In this document: in pieces, positions 33,641 through 44,151 of the stretch
Layout: every line of letters starts with the position of its first letter
Position numbering within the stretch: position 1 is the stretch's first letter
Assembly: GCA_014825775.1 (NCBI GenBank)
Contig: MVAQ01000170.1
Coordinates: 1-47,610, forward strand
Length of the DNA stretch: 47,610 bases
Direction of reading: 5' to 3'
Source of the DNA: Krasilnikovozyma curviuscula
Taxonomy: Eukaryota; Basidiomycota; Tremellomycetes; Cystofilobasidiales; Mrakiaceae
Notes under the pieces: model-generated
What the model saw: only the letters and a program-made list of their open reading frames with translations
What the model was told of the DNA's origin: nothing
Database searches by the model: none
Translations under genes and position numbers: made by a program

Positions 33641-35887
33641 ATGCTCGTGGTACTTGGTCTCGTTGCTCTGTTTGGAGCTCCAGTGTTTACCAACGCTGCC
33701 TCGAACGACACCTCTGGATGTTTACGTCTGCTAGGATCTGTGGGTGAGTGACCCAGTCTCCCTTACAGCTCAGAAAGATACCTTTTTCACTGATACACTG
33801 TCCTCTGGCTTCGATTTGCCATCCAGCTTGCCCGGCCTGTAAGGAGAAATTTCTATTATTCTATAGAAAGACTGCGACGACTGACAATCCTTTCCACTGG
33901 CCTCTGATCTCTTCTCGTCACTAACCCTTGTACCTGAAACAGTTGAGGGAGCCTACATCAACCCATCCAATCTATCAAACGCTTTCCCTTTCTTCTCTGG
34001 TGTCAACTCTGTAGCCACCTTCGACTCTGCAGCGTTGACTTACTTCTCCGATTCAAGCCAGTACCAGCAGACGCAGTTTGTCGGGAAACTCGGGTGTAGT
34101 AATGCAACTGGAGTATTCATCCGGTGGGAGAGGACGGTGCTTTGCTCTATGTGGACCAACGAAGTGTGAGTGACTCCCCGGCCTCGTTCTCGGCGTCGTC
34201 TGATGCGGATGCTGAAATCGCCGAACGTTTCGCCAGTTGGTCGATACAATGCCAAAAGCTGTTGGATTACCAGACGTATCTTGAGTCACCAAAGATGGTT
34301 TGCCAGTCGGTAAGTGCAACATTTCAAAGTGTTTCTCGACGACCAGCCCTCACACTCGCCTGTGTGTACCAGACCTGCCAAGAATACTCACTGTCCGAGA
34401 ATACAATCGTCGATGATCAAGAATACTGCCCAGGACCTGATCTCACAAATGGTTACAGACAAGGTAACATTACAAAGGACTTGTAAGTCGTGCTGCCCAG
34501 ATTGTCTTCCAAAATTCAGCCCGCTTAGTGACCTCCTCCACTGCCATTACTGTTTGCAGCGTCCAATGCACCAACTGGACAACTCTCGCAACAACTAATA
34601 CATCTGTTTGCGTTCTTGGCCAAGATAACGAGTCTAACTGTGGTAAGTTTGCTTTTCAGAAACACTTCTAACTAGCAAGTTTCAATCTAACAAATACATG
34701 TCTCTCTTCAATACAGGTTACGGCTCATCCACTTCTCAACTATGTAACTTCTGTGACCCCTCAGCAGTGAACCAGACCAGTCCTCTCGACTCGTGCTGCT
34801 ACGCCTCTAATACCAATCTCGGGACGTGTTCTTACACACTACCAGCACTTAACTCGACAACGGCTACCAACTCATCAAGCGCAGCTGGGTCTACCCCCAC
34901 TACTCTTGTTAATAATGCTTCTTCCAAAAACCAGATGACTGGCTCGCAGAGGGCAGGTGTCATCGCCGGAACGATCATCGGCGTGTCTGTGGTGCGTGTT
35001 GCAGAAAACTAATGAGGTGTTATTCTTCGGATAGCTGACTCATTTTGGCTCTGTTCAGGTGTTGGCTTTAGTTTTGTTTGCTTTCTGGAGACGCCGTCGA
35101 CGTGTCAAGCAACAGAAACGGCCTCAGTTACCCTCCACCAAATCCTCTTCCCAGAGTTCCTCCAGCGACACCGCCTTTGACGCTTCCCCACGAACAGCAT
35201 CGACAATGGTCATGCCAGGCCTCCGTCCTCAGCAGATGTCTGAAGAGAAGAAGGCAAAGAGAAGATCCATCGTCCAGACTGTGCTCGATATCCGGAACGA
35301 TCGCCAGAAGCAGATCATTCAGGAAGAAGACGGCGTCCTGCCGCACAACGACATTCACAACAACTACCTCGGGTTGAAGGAGGGCTCAGAGTCTGAATGG
35401 GGTATAGCAGATAGAGAGAAGATCGACCTGGGTCTTGCTGCCCCACAGGATGTCTTCTCCGATGGTGGTTCGCCAGACATCGATGATGATAACGGTGGGA
35501 ACCAGAGGAAAGGAACGGTTTTGAGCTCGTTTAAAGATGAAAACTCGAGTGGTGGTGATCTTCTTTTCCCAGGCCAGGTAAGTAGCCGCGTTCCTCTCTT
35601 GCTATCAAGAATAGCAAGCTAACTGACGATGGTCCTTCTTTCCACAGATCGTCACTTGCATCTGGCCGTACTCATCGGATCTCTCGGACGAATTCAACCT
35701 CCAGCCTGGTATGCGACTGAGGATTCATAGAATCTACGACGACGCTTGGGGTACCGGTGAGCTCGTCACGTACAACAACATACGAGTTGGCTCGCGGAAA
35801 GCTTTTCCGCTGGTCTGCGTCACCTGTAATTCTCACGCGTCGACAGATGGTACTCCGTCTATAATGACAGATTATGCTGGAGTATAA
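33641..35887 (+). CDS. Single-pass membrane protein: signal peptide, Cys-rich ectodomain, TM, cytoplasmic SH3-like domain
   Basis: Nine exons (33641-33743, 33827-33838, 33943-34165, 34237-34309, 34373-34482, 34560-34642, 34717-34991, 35059-35577, 35648-35887) give about 545 residues. The signal peptide is MLVVLGLVALFGAPVFTNAA. The ectodomain has many Cys (YCPGPDL, CTNWTTLATTNTSVC, LCNFCDPSAVNQ, LDSCCYASNT, LGTCSYTLPAL), N-glycosylation sequons and a Ser/Thr-rich stalk. One TM helix (GVIAGTIIGVSVVLALVLFA) is followed by a basic stop-transfer WRRRRRVKQQK. The C-terminal 65 residues resemble SH3: IVTCIWPYSSDLSDEFNLQP, then MRLRIHRIYDDAWGTGELV and AFPLVCVT. The topology recalls Fus1-like or Sho1-like adaptors, but I cannot assign orthology. 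Family unnamed. Confidence 0.8.
33827..33838 (+). other. 12-nt microexon (possible cassette)
   Basis: CTTGCCCGGCCT lies between acceptor GCCATCCAG and donor GTAAGG. With it the protein reads VACPAFEGA, without it VVEGA; both are in frame. Its Cys fits the Cys-rich ectodomain. Confidence 0.5.
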
Positions 35888-36385
35888 TTCCTTATTTGGT
35901 CTTCTATTTATTAAAAGTAGTTTCCTTTAGTAAATCAATTTTCCCTGGTTTCCTGTTTCTGTTTTTGGGCACCAGTTGTAATCCGATCACACTCGCTTCT
36001 TTCCCCTCACTATGTTGAATTGGTATATCGTACAATGAGTAAATCATACTTAAAATAATGAAAAACGCAATAATGAAAGGAAGCTAAAACGGAGTTTTGA
36101 TCATGACGTAAAGGGACAAAAACAAATAAAGGTTGTGGAGGAGTATATAATGTTGGGTATGAATGCTGAGGTATTGCTGAAGAAACACTTGTGTTTCGCT
36201 GGTTTATTTTCATATGAACAGTGTTGGTTATAGTGCTATTGGGATCGTATTGTAAAGCTTGGATCGTCTTTTAGAATGGTGTGGAAGTTGAAGATAGAGG
36301 TTGATGAAATGTCTTGTACTGTTCTTTCACCAACCTCCGTCATGGATGTCCTAATCTTCATAGTCTCCTCTTGGACAGATATCTC
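35888..36385. other. Convergent 3' region
   Basis: AT-rich sequence between the stops of the SH3-like membrane protein (plus) and the TFIIB-like gene (minus). No gene is seen. Confidence 0.7.
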
Positions 36386-39021
36386 TCACTTGTATTGCAA
36401 AAAGGGAAGCATTTCGTCGCTGTCTCCATAGACGACCCTGTTTGTCATGTTCATCTCGTTACAGTCCACGTCGATAAGATTTCGGTTGTGGGGGTCGAGC
36501 AAAGGGTCCAAATAGGCGGGCCAGTCATCTTCGGAATTGTCGTTATTTTCTTCTTCTTTATCGTCCTCTTCTTTCTCACCCTGCTGGAAAGCGAGTTGGG
36601 CTAGTCTGAGCATGTCCGCAGTGACTTTGGTCTTCTTCCTGTATCCACCAAAGTGCAAGCCACCGACAGCGCCCTCTTGCCCAATCACATCATCACTTTC
36701 CTCCGAATGCAACCTTTTCTTTGGCTTGCGAGCATGTTTCTCGTCATCCCAATCCAACTCCTTGAGCTTCGCATAATCCTCGACGTCCTCCGAAGGTCGT
36801 AGGTAAAAGTCGAACTCATTTCCATCGAAGAGCTCTTCATCCAACAGTTCTTCACCAATAGGTAGTAATGCTGATATTGCGCCAAGATGGGAATGAGGAA
36901 GGAGACTGATGTCAATGTCAGCAGACGACTTGCCTTCGACCAACTGGCGAGCAAGTTCTGTAAGGGTGAATTCTGGTTCGCCGGGCTGGAAGCGGTTGAT
37001 GCGATCTTTGAGTGCTGAGAGTTGGGCGACAAAATGAGGAGATTCGATGAACCTTTGTCCAGGCCGTTTCTTGTAAGTGTCGTCACGCTTTCGCATGTAT
37101 CCAGCGGGTCGACCATTTTGAACCCTGTTGTTCTCGTCAAATGGTTCAACAACGGGAATGAGTTTTAATGACTGATTTTGGGATGCTTTCTTTGGTGCAA
37201 TGGTGATCTCGGATGGACTTGAAGGTGGCTGATTATAGCTGGCGGGAGGAGGGCCATCAACAACACTAGCGTCCGAGTTATCGTCGCTTAAGAACGCGTA
37301 TAGTCCCTCCTGGTCTAAGAGCAGAGGTTCTGGTGCATCATCAGGGAAGATCAACAAATCTGGTTCAACGGCGGGGGTGTTAAGAACCGGCGCGGCGGAA
37401 GTCAAACTTGCAGGTGGTAGAGTATTGGAATTGGAAGGCGAAGCGTTGCGGGAAGGTGATCGTTGTGAAGTGGTACGATTGGAGGAGCAGGATGGGGATC
37501 CTTTTTGTGGGCGTGGTGTCAGTTTTGAATGCATGTTGAAAAAGTCCTCTGAATCTGCGTTCGCGATTTCTTCTTCGTCAGGAGGACCAACTTCAGCTGT
37601 CAGTCTCCAATCGACAATTTTAGCTTGCTTGTCAAATGATCCAACCGTCGAGAGAGCCTGGTCATCCAACTCCCTCTGCCCCGCGGCACTCTTCAACGAC
37701 TGGACCAATCTTTTCCTTCTTGTCTCTTCCAAGTTGTCAACCACAGTTTTCGTGACCAAAGGCGCATTTTCTCTGTCACCCTGCTGATTCGAGAGTTTAC
37801 CACTGGAGAGGTCCATGAACGGTGGTAGCTTGGAACTTGTGTGCCAGTCGAGAATGGCCCGGTGGGATTCTCGGATTCGTTCGTTAACGCCATACAGAAG
37901 CTTGTTTTGCGATGAGTCGATAGTTGTGATTATGGATTCAATAACTTCTTTTCGAGCTGGGAATTTTGCGAGAAGAACTCCTTCAATGGCAATGACGACA
38001 ATGGTTATTGAAATTTGGAGGGAAGATTTCCTTCCAGCAAAAAGATTGAGGTCGGTAGCCAAGAAGTCGATCAATTGGTTTGAAAGTTGCTTAACTTCAC
38101 CCCAAAAGTCTCGGTTGGATTTGGATGATGGGACTTGAAGGTAATAGTAGGTGCCCACACCCCATTTTTCTGTCGCTGGGATGGCCCGGTGTTTGGATGA
38201 GATGAGCAACCGAAGAGCATTGATAACTTGGTCAGCATCTACAGTGACATAGACGGGCGTATGGATGTGGAGCTTGACGTTGATTTTGGCTTTGAGCTGG
38301 ACCGCCATTTTGAGAACGCCCTCATATCCTGTCCTCAAGTCTACCAAGTCCTAAAACAACCAAGTAACAGAAGAATCATCAATGCAAGTTCAACAAGCTA
38401 ACAAGTTAATGTATAGGGGGGAAGGATACTTACTGTCAGGTCTCTCAAGCTATTGGGCCAGTTTCGCTCCCTGCAAGCCCAATGAACACAGCAGATTGCA
38501 ACCAGCAATCTGTTGTAGGATCCCCGAATGAAGTGTTCATTGAAACAGTACTCCAGAAGGAAAGCAGCTCGTTCTTGAATTTGTCCTGAAAGGAGCAGAG
38601 ATCTGCAAATACCCTTTTGAACATCGATAGCGTCGTCCTGTGAGTGACAGTCGAGGACAAGGGAAGGCAGTAGGAAAAGAAGAAGAGAGAAGGACAGTCA
38701 GTACACTTGGGATTGATATGGCCCATATGTGTTGAGTACGCTAGGCCTTTGGAATGGATGGGTTGAAGAGAAAGGACTCACTCGTCTTGTCTTCCAAGCT
38801 TTCTCTTTCCAGGAGGTGGAGCTGCCCAGCAGCCTGCCTCCTTTACCTCTGATCTCAATCTCTCCCAGGCCCTTAACAGCCCTCGTACCCTCGACGAAGC
38901 CTCCGTCTGGTCCTCTGTCGACGAGTGCATTCTCAGCGAGGACAGCACCACAGCCTTCACAGACTTGAGAACCAACCTCTGAGACGACGGGCGTGCCTCG
39001 AGGGCAGGTTGTACAGCTCAT
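36386..39021 (-). CDS. Divergent TFIIB/BRF-family transcription factor
   Basis: Probable general factor for RNA polymerase II or III promoters. Three exons (39021-38782, 38637-38434, 38350-36386) give about 803 residues. An N-terminal TFIIB-type zinc ribbon has Cys at 3, 6, 21 and 24 (MSCTTCPRGTPV...VCEGCGAVL). Then come two cyclin-like repeats. The first has FIRGSYNRLLVAICCVHWACRE with NSLRDLTDLVDL (compare GRR...V.AACLY..CR in BRF1); the second has QLIDFLATDLNLFAGRKSSL and ISITIVVIAIEG. The C-terminal 450 residues are Ser/Pro-rich and acidic, with LFDGNEFDFYLRPSEDVEDY near the end. It is too divergent for plain TFIIB. BRF1 or a second BRF-like paralogue is possible. Confidence 0.65.
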
Positions 39022-39356
39022 TGCTCAACAAGGAGCGCCTAGGTGCGTGTTCAGCCAGGTTGGTGAGAGTTTACAGGTACCAAATTCGGGGACCCGAAAT
39101 TGGGATGGATGTGGGTAGGGTAGGGCAGCTTTACGAGGGATTAAGGTCGGCATCGGAATTCGAGTGTGACGTAAATGTGTTTTCCACTCTATGTTGAAGT
39201 AAATAAAATTATGAGGTGTATGATACATTATTCGATCTGTGTAACGGTGTGGCAGAGCAGCTTGTAGCGAGATGAGACGACGGATGCGCTCAATGTCTTT
39301 CAAGTGAAGTAAAAGCCTGGGTATATAATACATTGGCAACAATATGCCCACATTTA
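39022..39356. other. Intergenic between TFIIB-like start and SEC11 stop
   Basis: A 335-bp gap between tandem minus-strand genes. It must hold the SEC11 3' end and the promoter of the TFIIB-like gene. No gene is seen. Confidence 0.6.
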
Positions 39357-40472
39357 TTATTGCTCCCTGTGAACGAGAATGAACAGTCCCAGCATGCCGA
39401 GCAGCGCATACTTTAGTTGCGCTGTAAAAAAGAAGTCGTGTCAGCTGAGGCTTTAAACGCTTGAGAAGAAAATCCGTACGGAAGTCGTTCTGAATCATGC
39501 AGAACAGAAGTAGAGAGGATAGGTTAGTGCTGAATGACGTGAAATGAAACGGGTAAGCGGTGATCACCACTAAGGAAGAGTTGGTTGTAGACGTCAGCGT
39601 TTTGATCCAAGAGTGCATGCCAAAGAACAACTCACTGGCTATCGTCACATATCCAACATATGGCAAAAACCTATAAATTCAGAGCTGTTGCTCAGTACTC
39701 TGAGATATACAGTCATTGAGCACCGCACGCAAGTTGACTGACCCTCGAACTTTCCCAACAACGTTGCTCTTCTTCAACCACTTCGCCCCGTTATACAGCG
39801 AGATATCGTCTCCATAGTTATTATCACCCTTTGTCATGAGGAGCTGGTCATTCGATTCCGGCCTGCCGAGAACACCTTCGTAAACGGTCAAACGGTCGAG
39901 GAATGTCAGGACGGGAAAGGAGGACTTACAGATCATGGACCTCAATCACACGATGGACGATAGGGATGTCTGCTCCTGGAATTTTGTACACAGTGATATC
40001 TCCAATGAGGTATTTCTCTGAGATTGGATTTGTCAGGAACAAAAGGTCTCCCCTAGATTCCCAAATCGTCCATAGCAAAACCTCGTTGTCAGCCTAGACG
40101 TATCCTACTGCTTACGGGACATGAGAAAGATTTTCTTGCCTGTAGAACGCTGGTTCCATAGATCCACTGAGCCCAACGACCAAATAGTAATTGATTAGCC
40201 ACCTCTAGAATCAAGCCACGACACATACGAACCTGAGTACAACGACGATAGGAGACTCCGAGTTTGTCACCAAAGCCATGAACTTCCATATAATAAGCCC
40301 TGTTGCTACCACCGTTGCGAAGTTAAGCCCCTGCTGCAGAATCTATTGTGGAACAAAGGGAATATGGCCAGCAGAGCCAGTCCGTTTAGGTTTGAGAGAG
40401 AACGAGAGCGTGGGAGAGACTCACTCCTCGAACACCCAGCTTTCTCATTGCCTTCAGCTCATCTGCGAACAT
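39357..40472 (-). CDS. SEC11: Signal peptidase complex catalytic subunit Sec11
   Basis: Cleaves signal peptides in the ER membrane. Nine exons: 40472-40425, 40342-40233, 40166-40140, 40052-39930, 39862-39743, 39670-39636, 39569-39568 (2 nt), 39489-39480 (10 nt), 39421-39357; total 163 residues, near the usual 165-180. Start [16 protein letters not shown]; one N-terminal TM ([20 protein letters not shown]); catalytic Ser in [18 protein letters not shown]; catalytic His in IVHRVIE; Asp-containing box [11 protein letters not shown]; end [17 protein letters not shown] then [20 protein letters not shown]. The family end (compare human VTILMNDYPKFKYAV...LVHRE) needs a Met before Asn-Asp. That Met is formed only if a 2-nt TG exon joins A of exon 6. 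Intron 3 has a GC donor. Confidence 0.95.
39480..39489 (-). other. 10-nt microexon of SEC11
   Basis: AACGACTTCC lies between acceptor GATTCAG and donor GTACGG. It encodes Asn-Asp-Phe and the first base of Pro, a stretch conserved in Sec11 (NDYP or NDFP). Confidence 0.8.
39568..39569 (-). other. Proposed 2-nt microexon (TG) of SEC11
   Basis: After exon 6 (ending GCC A before GTGAGT), CTCTTCCTTAG is followed by TG and then GTGATC. Joining A + TG gives Met and sets the frame for the 10-nt exon. The upstream intron (39635-39570, 66 nt) and the downstream intron (39567-39490, 78 nt) each have their own branch-point-like site (CTGAC and CTAAC) and pyrimidine tract. Without these two bases exon 6 joins the 10-nt exon out of frame. 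Confidence 0.65.
40053..40139 (-). other. GC-AG intron of SEC11 with in-frame GT donor 24 nt downstream
   Basis: The exon ends TTCTACAG before GCAAGA; the acceptor is GGAATCTAG. The conserved junction [16 protein letters not shown] requires the GC donor. A GTAAGC donor at 40115 would also keep frame and insert eight residues (QENLSHVP) beside the catalytic Ser loop. Confidence 0.75.
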
Positions 40473-41281
40473 CTTGACCCGAAAGTTAGCAGATTCACAG
40501 ATGGGGAAAGGTTGGCGCGCTTTTTCTCGGGGACGGGATGGTAGTCGAGAGTAAATTGTGACTAAAATTAACATACCATTGCTCACAGAGAGAACTCATT
40601 GCGTGTCCCATCTTCAGAGAGTAGCACGAATGTAAATATCGTACCAAGGCTGCGCTGATTTTGTTGCGATGGAACGGTACTCATTGCGCTCAGCGAAGGG
40701 TTCCAAAGGAAAGTCCACCAACGATGGAAACCTTCTTGAAGGAAAAAAAATGAACTTTAAGTAGATTGCTTGATATCAGAAACAAGTGTGTTATGAGTAC
40801 AAGACTTGCCTCCAATTGGGCAAAAATCCTATCACAAGTGACGACCGCCCAAAGAAATTTTAGGATCAAATCATCGAAGTGTTTTTTTGAGTCCTTATGT
40901 CTGTTCTACCTTTACCTACTTATCGCTTCTGTTCGCCCTTTCCTACTCAGAATAAGTGGCGTCTCTCAAAACATTGGAATTATACCACCCGTTTCCCTGG
41001 TTAACTCTGGCGCTGTAGCACAACTGCCTAATTCAATCTGTCTTTTGACCTGCTTACGCACGAACAATGCAGTGTTTCGATTCTGCCAGCGTCCTCCTCT
41101 ATTTTGGTTTTGTTTCGTTTTTGCTGCGAATGTGAACTTTTGAAAGTTCAGAGAAGGGGAGCCGCTTATGAGGAATAGCTGACCGATTGAATCCATTTTG
41201 ACCACCACACGCCCTTTCTCAACCACTTGTACGTCATGGGAAGCAAGCGCCTCCAAACGGGTTACCCTGCCAAAGTGAAAT
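40473..41281. other. Intergenic: SEC11 promoter and flavin monooxygenase 3' region
   Basis: About 800 bp, T-rich in part on the plus strand. A 125-codon plus frame (40766-41143) has hydrophobic runs but no family motif and overlaps a minus frame. I support no gene. Confidence 0.45.
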
Positions 41282-43891
41282 TCACTTCGTGGCCCTCATC
41301 TTCTCAATCGTATACCTCTCACCGAATCTCCCCAGCCGCTGGGCGAGAATCTGTATTGCAATTAACTTTGAATTCATCCTCGCGCCCGATAGATTTCCTA
41401 CACAGTGAAAGACATTCGGGATTCCTGAGTCCCTGTTTAAACCCCTAGAAATAGCGTTAAATGAAGTGAGAAGAACAGCACCTTCTCCGATCATTTAACA
41501 AAGTGAGACTTACTTGAGCTCTCCTTCTTCATCTAAAGTCCACACTTTTGACATGTCCGCGACCCAGGTTTTGCCAAGTACCAACTCGACGGTCTCTGGA
41601 AATCCTGTCGAATTGGAAGTGCAGCAATATCAGCAAGCTTCCCCCTCAGATCCAACTAGGAGAAGTTTAACCTTTGAACCCAGTACAACATACTACAAGA
41701 TCTGGCTTTGACGAGGTACCGTCCGTGAAGTACACAGTGTCACCTTCAAAGCGAGTGATTTCGCCAGACTGGACATTGATCTCACCAGACGCGATTCGTG
41801 CGCACGCGCCCGTATCGAAGTAATACCCTCCACCAGTCGAAGTAGCAACTGTTACCAAGCGAAAATAGACCTATCAGCCGCTGTGAACGAAGAATGGAGG
41901 CAAAGGGGAAAGAGAAACGGACGGGTGATGAACCCCGATTCCTCTGGTCCTCGCCACGTTCTGAAGCCAACCTTCTCCACGCCTTCAATAATACTCTTGT
42001 CCTTTTCTAGAAGAGGCGGGATTGTGCGCTTGTGGTACAACTTGACAAGGTGTTTGGGGGTCGATTCGGCGAGGCGGTCAGCAATGAGGGTTGGTGGTGA
42101 GTCAGGGCCATAGAGACCGGATGATACTAGAATGGAGCACTTTACAGTCATTAAGTATGAGAGGAAGAAAAGGATACAACCTTACGTTCGAGGATCGATT
42201 TCACGGAGAGGATGAACGTCGGAGAGCGTTGAAGCATGATGGTTTCGCATCCGTTGTTAACCAAGTCAACCGATATCTATGACCAAAACAAAGTGACCAA
42301 CACAAAGCTCAGATCAGTTGGAACTTAAAGATAGAGTAAATCCAGCTCAAGGGGTCCGGTCAACTTACATCATGAGCACTCGTGGCGGCACCTACGACCA
42401 GAGCTTGTTTACCCCTCCACTCACTCCCTGATCCATGCGCACTCGAATGCACAATCTTCCCAGTAAACGTCTCCTGTCCAGGCCAAGGAGACGGCATCGA
42501 TGGCTTTCCTCCCATCAGCCCCGTAGCCAGGACCTGGCGAACACAAGGGACTGTTTGCAAGATTCATGAGATGAGAAATCAATGAACGTACGATGTGCGT
42601 GGGAGTGAAAGTTCGCTTTGTGGCGACACCATCTACGATTCGTTCAATTGCTACGTTCCATCTACCCTTTGAGGCATCGAAGTCGGTCTCCCTGACGTCG
42701 AACACCGAGCTGGTCCACACGTTGAGCTCGAGAACGTCAACGTAGTGCTCCACTAAGTCATCAAGCATATCAGAAGAGTAAGTAGTTTAGAGGCCGAAAA
42801 GAGAACTCACAGAAGTTGGCTAACTTCCCGGATGGAGTGTAGACTGGCCAGGTCGATGGGAAAGGGAGGTAGGGAAGGTGGTTCGCATACGTCGGGTCAT
42901 GAAGCGACAGGCTTCTATATCTTAGCCTCCAGTTATCTATTAAAAAACTGTTGTCAGCTGTAAAAGTATATGTTATCAGGCAAAAATGGAAAACCTTACC
43001 GCCTACACGCGCTTCAGCATCGATGACAAGGCATGAGACACCGAGGACCTTCAGCCTTGCAGCTACAGACAGCCCATTATGTCCAGCACCAACTTTAAGA
43101 TCAACATCACCACCATAACCTCAGTGATGAGTACACTATGCGAGAAATGTCTCAAGCAACTAACGTACCAATCACAACACTGGGCCCTTCCTCACCGATG
43201 AACGCCTTCTCTCTGTCTCTCATCTCATCGTAGCTCTCTTCCGAGTTGTGACTCCCTACTAGCCGCTGACCGTCAATCTTCTCAGGATGGCCATGGACGC
43301 CCTCGAGCAGCGTTAAGAGCATATAAGCGACCCACTCGCCGCTTTCGAGAATGAGATGAGCTACGCCGGATGCTGGACCTAACAAGGTTGAGAAAGTGAG
43401 GTGGATGGTAAGGAATTGAAGTGTTGGGAAGTGCGTTTGTATTGATGGTGGGGTTTCATTACACACAGATACTTGCTTTACTTGGATTAGTGAGAGACGA
43501 TCCTAATACGAACATTTTGGCTCTTGGTAATTAAATCAAATCACAAGGATGTTGAGATATGCTGGTAGCTTACGTTTGCACACTGTACAATATTGTCACC
43601 TCGAAGAGTCCGTTGATCGTTGGTGAAAGCCAATAAGTCGCGCCAGAGGCCTGGCAAGCGAGTGAGTAACCACAGCAGAATTCCTTTTTCTCATTCAGCT
43701 CAGTTATATGAAGTCGTCAGCTCACCTTCCTTGGAAAAGAGCTTTTCAAATGCTATACTATCCTGAAGAGAGCAAGCAGCTGCAAACTTATCAAGCCAGT
43801 CTGACGAGACCTTTGCAATTTCATCATTTGAGAGCTCTCCAATGACGTGAGATGGTAAGGAAGTAGGAGGAGAATACGAGATGTAAGGCAT
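41282..43891 (-). CDS. Flavin-containing monooxygenase with NTF2/SnoaL-like N-terminal region
   Basis: FAD- and NADPH-dependent monooxygenase of the class that oxidises small nucleophilic or carbonyl substrates. A dozen or so short introns fall in frame; start chosen at 43891 (MPYISYSPPTSLPSHVIGEL), with an alternative ATG 22 codons upstream. The N-terminal region (SSDWLDKFAAACSLQD, LWRDLLAFTNDQRTLRG) looks like the NTF2/SnoaL module common in fungal members. The FAD Rossmann motif is VVIVGAGHNGLSVAARL, followed by RVGDNWRLRYRSLSLHD. The FMO-type FxGxxxH is FTGKIVHSSAHG. The NADPH motif reads VVGAATSAHDIS, with Ala for the usual second Gly. LVVCCTGFKG matches the late ATG-type motif; the end is YTIEKMRATK. 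The substrate is unknown. It is in tandem with the M20 hydrolase upstream. Confidence 0.9.
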
Positions 43892-44151
43892 CTCTGTTAG
43901 AGATGGTGCTGTGATGGTTGGGAGCTGATTACACTTTTGGGCGAAATTACCGCCCACATTCTGGGGCGTACACGCCTAGCGGCGATTAGCGAACTCCACT
44001 TATCTGTCCTGGCAAAACTCCAATAAGTCCCAAGACATATGACATACGATATACAAGATGAATAGGTATATCTACAACCTTTTGAATCGCTTTCGCAACG
44101 TTCTTGGATGCCCACAGCTGTCTGGATCGGATGTCAACATCTTGCGACTGT

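Noticed and set aside
40766..41143. Hydrophobic 125-codon plus frame
   Set aside because: Hydrophobicity comes from T-rich sequence; no signal-peptide or family pattern and no conserved start context.
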